Shown: positions 6,694-12,719 of the stretch, piece by piece
Layout: the number at the start of each line of letters is the position of its first letter
Numbering within the stretch: the first letter of the stretch is position 1
DNA from: CAZNQW01 sp964575225
GTDB lineage: Bacteria > Chloroflexota > Anaerolineae > JAAYZQ01
Reading direction: 5' to 3'
Assembly (NCBI GenBank): GCA_964575225.1
Contig: CAZNQW010000072.1
Location: forward strand, 1 to 16,256
Length of the DNA stretch: 16,256 bases
The notes under the pieces: generated by a model
Databases searched by the model: none
Told to the model about the DNA's origin: nothing
What the model saw: only the letters and a program-made list of their open reading frames with translations
Program-made: the position numbers and the translations under genes

Positions 6694-8364
6694 CTACCCT
6701 GGGTCGGTCTGCCGCCTCCTGGCGCCGTACAGGTCCTCCAGATCAACGTAGCGGCGGATGGTGCCATCCTCGATGGCCCATATCCCTTGGGCAAATTGCT
6801 CGACAAAGTAGCGATCGTGGACGACCGCCAGTACCGTGCCCTCGAAAGCGGCCAAGGCCTGCTCAAAGCGGCTCCGCGAGGGGATGTCGAGGTGGTTGAT
6901 CGGCTCGTCAAGGAGCAAAAAGTTGCAGCCCTCGGCCACCAGGCGGGCCAGGATCAGCCGCGCCCGCTCCCCAAAGCTCAGAGTGCCCACTTGGGCAAAG
7001 ACATCGTCGCCGCCGAACAGGAAAAAGTGCAGAAAACTCCGGATTTCGGTTTGGTCCATCGCCGCTACGGCCCGGATGGTGTCGTAGGGCGTGCTGGATG
7101 GGTCAAGTTCCTCCTGTTCCTGGGCATAATAGCCCAACTTGACGCCCGAGCCCAGACGAACGCGCCCCGCAAGGGGGGCCATTTCGCCGCAGATCAGCCG
7201 CGCCAGCGTGCTCTTGCCCGATCCGTTGGGTCCCACCAGGGCGATCCGCTCCCCGGCGCGCAGGGTCAGGTTTACGTTTTGAAAGAGCAGGCGCTCGCCA
7301 AAGCCCATGGTGAGATTTTCAAGATGCACGATGTCGCGCCCGCTGGCGGGGGTTTCTCCAAACTCGAGCTTGAGTTGCCAACTGCGTTCCGGTTTGTCCA
7401 CCCGCTCTTCCGAGTCCAGGAGCCGCTCGATGCGCCGCTGTTGCACCACGGCCTTGCGGGCGATCCCCTTGGCGATCTTGCGTGGGGCAAAGTCGATGGT
7501 CCCCAGCTCGATGGAACGGGCATAGTTCTTTTTGTCGGTGAGGGCGCTCTGCAAGCGCGCGATGAACTCTTGCTGATCCTTATAGGCGGCCCACTGTTTT
7601 TCGTACTCGCGTTGTTTGGCCTGGGCATAATCCGAGTAGTTGCCCGGATACTCGTGGACGGCATGCTGGGCAGGGTCCATTTCCAGCACAACGCTCACCG
7701 TGCGGTCCAAAAAGGCCCGGTCGTGGGAGACGATGAGCAGGGCTCCGGCAAAGTGGCGCAGGTACCCTTCCAGCCACTCCAGGGCGTCGATATCCAGGTG
7801 GTTGGTCGGTTCGTCCAGGAGGAGCAAGTCGGGATTGGCCAGCAGGAGCCGGGCCAGACCCAGGCGCGTTTTTTGGCCGCCGCTCAGGATGTCCAGGGGC
7901 GTGACCGGATCCAGCTCGCGCAGTTCCAGGCCCTCGAGGATGGCCTCCATGCGGGCCTGGAAGTGGTAACCTCCACAGCGCTCCACCTCATCGAGGGCGC
8001 GATCGAATTCCGCCAGGAGGCTCTGGGGAACCGGTCCCTGGGCCATCCGAGAGGCCAGGGCCTCCAATCGCTGTTCAGCCTCGGCCAAACCCTGGATGGC
8101 GCCCTTCATGGCCTGTTCCACCGTCTGCCCCGGCGCGTATTCCAGCGCCTGCGCCAGATAGCCCAGGCGCAGATCGGCCGGCGACACCGAGACGCTGCCG
8201 GCGTCGGACCGCTCCTGGCCGGCGACGATCCGGAGCAGCGTCGTCTTGCCGCATCCGTTGGGGCCGATGAGGCCGATCCGTTCCCCCGCGTTGGCGGTGA
8301 AGGATACCCGATCGAACAAAAGACGGTCGCCGAATGATTTCGATAGATTACTGACTGTAAGCAT
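6694..8364 (-). CDS. ABC-F family ATPase, probably ribosome-acting and inducible
   Basis: ABC-F proteins are soluble twin ATPases that bind the ribosomal E site. Some are housekeeping translation factors and some displace antibiotics. The 556 residues show domain 1 with Walker A GPNGCGKTT (34-42), signature LSGGQKTRL (160-168), Walker B LLLLDEPTNHLD (180-191) and switch H214. A charged helical linker follows (about 245-325, the P-site-tRNA-interaction region). Domain 2 has GPNGSGKST (378-386), LSFGERARL (462-470), NFLLLDEPINHLD (481-493) and H516. The second Walker B reads DEPIN instead of DEPTN. No membrane segments are present. The ATG at 8364 is chosen because GGGAG lies 7 nt upstream and the family N-terminus (MLTVSNLSKSFG) starts there; an in-frame GTG at 8472 lies inside a terminator stem. 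The 220-nt leader carries a small ORF and a terminator, which favours an antibiotic-resistance-type ABC-F, but the drug is unknown. Confidence 0.9.
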   Translation of the reverse strand: MLTVSNLSKSFGDRLLFDRVSFTANAGERIGLIGPNGCGKTTLLRIVAGQERSDAGSVSVSPADLRLGYLAQALEYAPGQTVEQAMKGAIQGLAEAEQRLEALASRMAQGPVPQSLLAEFDRALDEVERCGGYHFQARMEAILEGLELRELDPVTPLDILSGGQKTRLGLARLLLANPDLLLLDEPTNHLDIDALEWLEGYLRHFAGALLIVSHDRAFLDRTVSVVLEMDPAQHAVHEYPGNYSDYAQAKQREYEKQWAAYKDQQEFIARLQSALTDKKNYARSIELGTIDFAPRKIAKGIARKAVVQQRRIERLLDSEERVDKPERSWQLKLEFGETPASGRDIVHLENLTMGFGERLLFQNVNLTLRAGERIALVGPNGSGKSTLARLICGEMAPLAGRVRLGSGVKLGYYAQEQEELDPSSTPYDTIRAVAAMDQTEIRSFLHFFLFGGDDVFAQVGTLSFGERARLILARLVAEGCNFLLLDEPINHLDIPSRSRFEQALAAFEGTVLAVVHDRYFVEQFAQGIWAIEDGTIRRYVDLEDLYGARRRQTDPG

Positions 8365-8442
8365 GATGGCACTCCCTGTGGCTGCCAGGGTGTGGCGGGC
8401 CCACGGCGCCGGATGGATAGTAAGGATCGGTCCCCGGCGTGC

Positions 8443-8475
8443 AAAAAAGCCGTGGGCGTCGAGCGCACCCACGGC
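8443..8475 (-). terminator. Intrinsic terminator/attenuator in the ABC-F leader
   Basis: On the minus strand GCCGTGGG (8475-8468) and CCCACGGC (8456-8449) form an 8-bp perfect GC-rich stem with an 11-nt loop, followed directly by six T (8448-8443). It lies after the leader ORF stop and 78 nt before the ABC-F start, on the same strand, so without an antitermination event it should stop transcription before the ABC-F gene. Confidence 0.9.
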
Positions 8476-8504
8476 CTTGAATCCTACGGCGAAAGGATGA
8501 GGAT

Positions 8505-8561
8505 TTACCTCACAAACGATGCACTACAGACGCCAAACAAATGGCACAGGTTGTAGCGCAT
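8505..8561 (-). CDS. Leader peptide of the ABC-F gene (18 aa)
   Basis: A short ORF from ATG (8561-8559) to TAA (8507-8505) encodes MRYNLCHLFGVCSASFVR. It has a perfect Shine-Dalgarno, GGAGGTG (8573-8567), five nt before the ATG, which is stronger than the site of most genes here. It begins about 25 nt after the expected transcription start and ends 29 nt before the terminator stem. There is no run of one codon, so amino-acid-starvation attenuation of the trp type is unlikely. Drug- or ribosome-stalling control, as known for leader peptides of erm, cat and ABC-F resistance genes, fits better. That the ORF is real and translated is inferred from its ribosome binding site and placement. Confidence 0.75.
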   Translation of the reverse strand: MRYNLCHLFGVCSASFVR

Positions 8562-8563
8562 CG
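8517..8563 (-). promoter_or_regulatory. Stem-loop spanning the leader ORF of the ABC-F gene
   Basis: On the minus strand CGATGCGCTACA (8563-8552) pairs with TGTAGTGCATCG (8528-8517), giving 12 bp with one G-U pair. Inside it GCCA and TGGC pair across a 6-nt loop. The stem covers codons 1-4 and 12-15 of the leader ORF, so a translating or stalled ribosome would open it. The loop-side segment ACCTGTGCC (8551-8543) can also pair, with G-U pairs and one bulge, with the left arm of the terminator (8476-8467), making it a tentative antiterminator. The pairing was found by eye; no energy was calculated. Confidence 0.6.
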
Positions 8564-8591
8564 GTTCACCTCCGGTCAGAATGATGGCCCC

Positions 8592-8620
8592 ATTATAGCC
8601 GGGAAGGACCCAGGTGTCAA
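8592..8620 (-). promoter_or_regulatory. Consensus promoter for the ABC-F leader and gene
   Basis: On the minus strand: TTGACA (8620-8615), 17 bp, TATAAT (8597-8592). Both boxes are perfect matches to the sigma-70/sigma-A consensus at ideal spacing. Expected transcription start is near 8585. Such a strong promoter would suit a gene held down by attenuation rather than by weak initiation. Confidence 0.88.
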
Positions 8621-8655
8621 ATAGAGCCCTGGAGCAAAGCACGGCACGGGGCATC

Positions 8656-8684
8656 TTGCGGCCCGGGTGCGCCTGTGCTACAAT
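8656..8684 (+). promoter_or_regulatory. Promoter for the DUF1848 gene
   Basis: TTGCGG (8656-8661), 17 bp, TACAAT (8679-8684), with an extended -10 TGC directly before it. It is divergent from the ABC-F promoter, with 35 bp between the two -35 boxes. Expected start is near 8691, giving a leader of about 29 nt before the ATG at 8720. The 355-bp stretch 8365-8719 is fully taken up by these promoters and the ABC-F leader. Confidence 0.65.
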
Positions 8685-8719
8685 CGTGCCCGAGCAGAGA
8701 AGGCGAGGTCGAGTCGATC

Positions 8720-9565
8720 ATGGGCTTTGTGTTTCGTTTGGAGGAGTACGCCCGCTATCAGGAGCGGGTGGGGGACGCCACCTACCTTGACGTCACGCGG
8801 CGCACCGATGCGGCGCGGATCGACCGCGTCTGGCGCAACTTGGAGGCAGTGGTCGACACCTACGGCGCACCCTGGATCGCCCAGGTTTGGACCAAGGACC
8901 CAGGCGGCATCGTGGCCCGCGGCGGCGCTTTGCTGGAGCGATTGCGCCAAGAGAGGACGACCCTGACGGCCCAGATCACAGTCACCGGGCTGGGAGGGAC
9001 CTTCTGGGAACCGCGCGTACCCGCCCAGCCGTTCCAGGGTGTGCGCGAGCTGGCGGCCCTGCTCGGCGGGCCGGAACACCTGACCTGGCGCTACGATCCG
9101 ATCCTCCCCGGCGTCCATCAACGGGAGCGCTTTGCCCGCCTGGCAGGACAGGCCGTGCGGCTTGGCATCCGCAGATGCGTCATCAACTTTGTCGCGGCGC
9201 CGGGCCGGTATTCTCGGGTCGACGCCCGCTTGGCTGGGGCTCTGCCCGGCTGGGAGCAGGGGATGCCCGGGTACGATGAGGACTGGAAGGCCGCTGTGGC
9301 TGCCCAGATCGTTGAATCGGCCACAAAGGTGGGGATAGCCGTGGCGGCCTGCGCCGAATCGGCTGCCCTCCCCGAACGGGTCCCCGGGTTGCGCCCGGCG
9401 GCCTGTGGCGACTATGAGTGGTTCGTGGCCCTCTCGGGTCGCGATCCGGGCCGCGCGCCGACCTCGGGCAGCCGCCGCGGCTGCGGCTGTGCCGCCTATT
9501 TCGACGTGGGGCTGTACGGGCAATGGGCCCGGTGTCACCGCTGCCTGTACTGCTACGCCGGGTGA
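8720..9565 (+). CDS. DUF1848 family protein with cysteine-rich C-terminus
   Basis: A 281-residue protein that I recognise as DUF1848 from its landmarks: 'TYLDVTRRTDAARI' (21-34, the family's SASRRTDIP site), 'VWTKDP' (56-61, family WTKNP), 'LTWRYDPIL' (121-129), 'CVINFV' (153-158) and the C-terminal cysteine group C255-x-C257 ... C272-x2-C275-x2-C278 (CHRCLYCYA). Five clustered cysteines suggest an Fe-S cluster or zinc site; the family's reaction is not known to me. The ATG at 8720 is preceded by GAGGTC at 8705-8710 and by a promoter. In-frame codons further upstream lie inside the -10 box. It converges on the aminotransferase gene with 29 nt between stops, where only a weak 5-bp hairpin (9559-9582) is present. 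It is a lone gene, so context gives no function. Confidence 0.8.
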   Translation: MGFVFRLEEYARYQERVGDATYLDVTRRTDAARIDRVWRNLEAVVDTYGAPWIAQVWTKDPGGIVARGGALLERLRQERTTLTAQITVTGLGGTFWEPRVPAQPFQGVRELAALLGGPEHLTWRYDPILPGVHQRERFARLAGQAVRLGIRRCVINFVAAPGRYSRVDARLAGALPGWEQGMPGYDEDWKAAVAAQIVESATKVGIAVAACAESAALPERVPGLRPAACGDYEWFVALSGRDPGRAPTSGSRRGCGCAAYFDVGLYGQWARCHRCLYCYAG

Positions 9566-9594
9566 GGTGGGGGTTTGACCCGTGCGAGCGGCTC

Positions 9595-10710
9595 TCAGCG
9601 CATGGCGAAAAAGAAGCGGATGAGGCGTACCGTTTGTTCGATTTCGACCCGGCTCAGTTGGGGAAAGATCGGAAGGGACAGGATCTGGGACGTGGCCCTT
9701 TCGGCATGGGGGCACGAGCCAGGCTCGTAACCCAGATGGGCGTAGGCCGGCTGTAGGTGCACAGGGCGGGGGTAGTGGATGTCCGAAGCGATGCCTGCAC
9801 CGGTCAAATAGTGGCGCAGGGCGTCTCGAGTCTCGGTGCGGACCACGTAGAGGTGATGGACCGGTTCTGCGTCGGCGGGGGCCGTGGGCAGCGCCAAACC
9901 GGCCAGATCGGCCAGGCCGGCACGGTAGCTTTCTGCCAGTTCCCGGCGCCGGGCGTTCCAGGCATCGAGATGGGGTAGCTTGGCCCGCAGGATGGCGGCC
10001 TGGATCTCGTCGAGGCGGCTGTTAACGCCCATCTGTTCGTGCTCGTACCGCGCCCGTTGCCCCCCATGGCGCAACATGCGCACCCGCTCGGCAAGCGACG
10101 CGTCGTGGGTGACCACCGCTCCGGCGTCGCCGTAGGCGCCCAGGTTCTTGCTGGGGTAAAAGCTAAAGACGGCGGCATCGCCCCACCCGCCGACGCGCCT
10201 TTCCTGATAGCGCGCGCCGTGGGCCTGGGCGGCATCCTCCAGGACAAAGAGACCGTGGCGCCGGGCCACATCGAGGATGGGCTCCATCGGGGCCGGGCAG
10301 CCATACAAGTGTACGGGAATCACAGCCGCTGTCTGGGGGGTGATGGCCGCCTCCAACGCCGCCGGGTCCAGGGTATAGTGGGTGGGGTCGATGTCGGCAA
10401 ACGCAGGCGTGGCGCCCGCCATCGAAACGGCCAAAGCGGTAAAGGTGGCCGTCAGGGCCGGCACAACAACCTTATCGCCCGGGCCAATCCCTGCAGCGCG
10501 CAGGGCCAGGCACAGAGCATCGGTGCCGTTGCCCACACCCACGGCTTGAGTCACCCCGCAGTATTCGGCCCACTCGGCCTCAAACTGCTCCCCCTCGGCG
10601 CCGAGTACGAACCAGCCGCGGGTCAACACCCGGTGGATGGCCTCATCGATCTCGGCCTGGAGGCGCCGGTATTCCCGGCGAAGGTCGCCCAGGGGAATGC
10701 GCGCTGCCAT
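9595..10710 (-). CDS. DegT/DnrJ/EryC1/StrS-family PLP aminotransferase (nucleotide-sugar type)
   Basis: A 371-residue fold-type I aminotransferase that converts a keto-sugar nucleotide to an amino-sugar nucleotide using glutamate. The PLP site is clear: K188 in 'FYPSKNLGAYGDAG' forms the internal aldimine, 'GNGTDAL' (60-66) holds the phosphate, and 'EDAAQAHGA' (158-166) has D159 against the pyridine nitrogen. 'GVNSRLDEIQAAIL' (228-241) and 'SDIHYPRPVHLQPAYAHLGY' (309-328) are standard family segments that shape the sugar site. It looks most like enzymes that make 3-amino-3,6-dideoxy-hexoses (FdtB/QdtB type), but the substrate is not certain. The ATG at 10710 overlaps the stop of the epimerase gene by one base (TAATG), with GGAGGAG upstream, so translation is probably coupled. 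Last gene of a three-gene operon. Confidence 0.9.
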   Translation of the reverse strand: MAARIPLGDLRREYRRLQAEIDEAIHRVLTRGWFVLGAEGEQFEAEWAEYCGVTQAVGVGNGTDALCLALRAAGIGPGDKVVVPALTATFTALAVSMAGATPAFADIDPTHYTLDPAALEAAITPQTAAVIPVHLYGCPAPMEPILDVARRHGLFVLEDAAQAHGARYQERRVGGWGDAAVFSFYPSKNLGAYGDAGAVVTHDASLAERVRMLRHGGQRARYEHEQMGVNSRLDEIQAAILRAKLPHLDAWNARRRELAESYRAGLADLAGLALPTAPADAEPVHHLYVVRTETRDALRHYLTGAGIASDIHYPRPVHLQPAYAHLGYEPGSCPHAERATSQILSLPIFPQLSRVEIEQTVRLIRFFFAMR

Positions 10711-11753
10711 TATTTCTCCTCCCAGTAGTGGCTGCCATACTCCCGATAGTATTGAAGGCTACGGCGCAGCCCTTCTTCGAGGGAGATCTGGGGGCACCAA
10801 CCCAGCTTGCTGCGGATCTTGCGATAATCGCCGTAATAGTCGCCGATGTCGATGCGTTTTCGGTTCTCGGGCCAGGGGATCAGCTTGTAGCTCCCCTGAT
10901 CGGCCAACTGCACCAGCAACTGGGCCAGATGGAGAAGGTTGATGGGCTCGTTTCCGCCCAGGTTGTAAACCTGGCCGTTGGCCTGTTCGTCGGCGGCCAC
11001 GCGCAGCAGGGCATCGACCACGTCGTCCACATGGTTAAAGTCGCGGACCTGACGGCCATCGCCATAGACCGAGATCTCTTGGCCCTGCACGGCCAGCCGG
11101 ATCCACAGGCCCAGGAAGGTCTGGCGGGCGTCGCACACGCGCATGCGCGGGCCATAGGTGTTGGTCAGCCGCAACGAAGCCGCTCGCACGCCATAGACAT
11201 TGTTGTAGACGATGTGGTACCATTCGCCGGCCATCTTGTTGATGCCGTTGACGTCGGTGGGATGCACCAAGTGGCGCTCGTCGACGGGCAAATAGTCAGC
11301 GGCGCCATAGATCTGCCGGGTGCTGGCGAACACCACCTTGACATCGGGATTGTTGGTCCGGCACGATTCCAGGATCGAAAGCTGGCTCCGGCAATTGATC
11401 TCCAGATCGGTAAAGGGATCGCGCATGCTGTCCAGGTGGCTGACCTGCCCGGCCAGATTGAACAAATAGCCCTGACCCTGCACCAGATAATCCATGCTGG
11501 ATCGGTCACGCACGTCGGCAATGTTGATGCGCACCCGATCTTGAATATCGGCCACATTGAACAGATTGCCACCATATTCGGGGATCAGCGAGTCCACGAT
11601 CAGGATATCGGCCCCCAGTTCAAGCAAGCGATGGGCCAGGTTGGAGCCGATAAAGCCCAACCCACCCGTGATCAGGACCTTTTTCCCCCGAAAGGCCTCG
11701 AGATACTCGTTGGCAAAGGGACTCGTGGGATATCTGCTGCAATCATCGCTCAT
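10710..11753 (-). CDS. NAD-dependent nucleotide-sugar epimerase/dehydratase (extended SDR)
   Basis: A 347-residue extended short-chain dehydrogenase acting on a nucleotide-activated sugar. The Rossmann motif GGLGFIGS is at 30-37, with D54 ('LIVDSL') probably binding the NAD ribose. 'LFNLAGQVSHLDSM' (97-110) and 'FASTRQIYG' (142-150) are normal landmarks, as are 'LRLTNTYGPR' (195-203) and 'YGDGRQVRDFNHVDDVV' (230-246). The odd point is the active site: where YxxxK is expected the protein reads N169-G-I-N-K173, so the usual catalytic tyrosine is Asn. The start at 11753 overlaps the end of the upstream GT2 gene by 11 nt and puts the Rossmann fold about 25 residues in, as usual; an in-frame start at 11876 would overlap that gene by over 130 nt. 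No strong ribosome binding site is seen, so coupling is likely. The sugar product is unknown. Confidence 0.88.
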   Translation of the reverse strand: MSDDCSRYPTSPFANEYLEAFRGKKVLITGGLGFIGSNLAHRLLELGADILIVDSLIPEYGGNLFNVADIQDRVRINIADVRDRSSMDYLVQGQGYLFNLAGQVSHLDSMRDPFTDLEINCRSQLSILESCRTNNPDVKVVFASTRQIYGAADYLPVDERHLVHPTDVNGINKMAGEWYHIVYNNVYGVRAASLRLTNTYGPRMRVCDARQTFLGLWIRLAVQGQEISVYGDGRQVRDFNHVDDVVDALLRVAADEQANGQVYNLGGNEPINLLHLAQLLVQLADQGSYKLIPWPENRKRIDIGDYYGDYRKIRSKLGWCPQISLEEGLRRSLQYYREYGSHYWEEK

Positions 11754-12525
11754 AATTTGATTCCATAGGCTGGCTGCGCCCGGTGAGCTGCGGCCAGCGG
11801 AGTTCCCACCATAGCGCCCAGAGCTGCTGGCCTGTGCGCCAGATGCGGCGATAGTTAAAGAATTGGCTTTTACCATACGCGCGGTGGTAATGATGGACCG
11901 GCACCTGGGCGATGCGAAAGCCCGCGTCCTGGACCTTTTTCATCAGCTCGACACAGATGACCCCCGAATCGGATTCGAGTTGCACAGTGTCAAAGATGCT
12001 GCGGCGCATGAGCCGAAAGTCACAGTCCACATCGCGCAGGCGAAGGCCAAAGGCGAGCTTGACGGTCCAATGGTAGAGGCGTCCGATAATGATACGATGC
12101 AACGGATCGGAGCGGCTGATCTTGTAGCCGTTCACAAAATCGACCTCGTCGCTCCAGACCTGGTACAAGCGGGGCATCTCCCGCGGATCGTATTGGGCGT
12201 CGCCATCAGTATAGAAGATGAGGTCCTTGGTGGCGCTGCGGAACCCGGTGCGGAGCGCTCCACCGTAGCCACGATTTTGGGGATGGTGGATGACACGCAG
12301 CTCGGGGTAGCGAGAGGCCAGCTCTTCCAGCACAGCGGCGGTATAGTCGGAGCTGCCGTCGTTGACGACGATCACTTCATAGTCGTCGGTCAGTTCGCGC
12401 AGGGTCATCAGGGCGGTGAGGACCATGCTGGGGATGGTCCCCCCATCGTTGTAGGCCGGGAAAAACACAGAAATGCTGGGCTTGGTTGCTATGGGAGTCT
12501 CGCCAACCTCGTGCTGTTCGATCAT
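11743..12525 (-). CDS. Family-2 glycosyltransferase, dolichyl-phosphate-mannose-synthase-like
   Basis: A 260-residue GT-A fold enzyme that probably transfers a sugar from a nucleotide donor to a polyprenyl phosphate or related lipid acceptor. Motifs: 'VFFPAYNDG' (20-28), 'VIVVNDGSSD' (51-60), 'NRGYGGALRTGF' (84-95) and the metal-binding 'YTDGDAQYDP' (105-114). 'DVDCDFRLMRR' (165-175) and 'VPVHHYHRAYGKS' (208-220) match DPM1-like GT2 proteins. No membrane helix is obvious, apart from a short Trp-rich stretch near 233-246, so it is probably peripheral. The ATG at 12525 has GGAGGA about 12 nt upstream, rather far, and GAGG almost touching it. First gene of the operon, about 30 nt after its promoter; the epimerase start lies inside its end. 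Confidence 0.87.
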   Translation of the reverse strand: MIEQHEVGETPIATKPSISVFFPAYNDGGTIPSMVLTALMTLRELTDDYEVIVVNDGSSDYTAAVLEELASRYPELRVIHHPQNRGYGGALRTGFRSATKDLIFYTDGDAQYDPREMPRLYQVWSDEVDFVNGYKISRSDPLHRIIIGRLYHWTVKLAFGLRLRDVDCDFRLMRRSIFDTVQLESDSGVICVELMKKVQDAGFRIAQVPVHHYHRAYGKSQFFNYRRIWRTGQQLWALWWELRWPQLTGRSQPMESNYER

Positions 12526-12560
12526 GCCTCAACAGGTTCCTCCCTTGGGATGCGACGGGG

Positions 12561-12589
12561 ATTATAACACTCTTGCTCAGGGGCGTCAA
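12561..12589 (-). promoter_or_regulatory. Promoter of the GT2-epimerase-aminotransferase operon
   Basis: On the minus strand: TTGACG (12589-12584), 17 bp, TATAAT (12566-12561). Five of six plus six of six consensus bases at ideal spacing. It points to the GT2 start at 12525. Confidence 0.82.
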
Positions 12590-12636
12590 GGGACACTCGA
12601 ATGCACGCGTTCTTTGCGTCCGGGCCTGATGAACGC

Positions 12637-12665
12637 TTGGGTTTCCCCCTGCTCTGTGGTATAAT
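12637..12665 (+). promoter_or_regulatory. Promoter of the radical SAM/DUF2344 genes
   Basis: TTGGGT (12637-12642), 17 bp, TATAAT (12660-12665), with an extended -10 TGG just before it. Divergent from the sugar-operon promoter, with 47 bp between the -35 boxes. Expected start is near 12672. Confidence 0.8.
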
Positions 12666-12675
12666 CCCCCTCCAA

Positions 12676-12700
12676 TCGAGCCGGGTGGCTCGAGATTTTT
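12676..12700 (+). other. Terminator-like hairpin at the 5' end of the radical SAM transcript
   Basis: TCGAGCC (12676-12682) pairs with GGCTCGA (12687-12693) over a GGGT tetraloop, followed by GATTTTT (12694-12700). It begins only about four nt after the expected transcription start. It may protect the 5' end or act as an early attenuator; no small ORF lies upstream of it. Confidence 0.55.
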
Positions 12701-12719
12701 GCAGCAGTCGTTACACAAA

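Noticed and set aside
6787..8337. Long plus-strand open frame opposite the ABC-F gene
   Set aside because: It is the complement of a high-GC gene with clear ABC-F motifs on the other strand; the translated sequence resembles no protein family.
8365..8472. Longer ABC-F reading frame starting from GTG at 8472
   Set aside because: The extra 36 residues have no family resemblance and the GTG lies in the terminator stem; ATG 8364 has a ribosome binding site and the normal family N-terminus.
9559..9582. Hairpin between the convergent DUF1848 and aminotransferase genes
   Set aside because: Only a 5-bp CGGGT/ACCCG stem with no U-tract on either strand; too weak to call a terminator.
11754..11876. 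Longer epimerase start at 11876
   Set aside because: It would overlap the GT2 gene by over 130 nt and place the Rossmann motif about 70 residues in.
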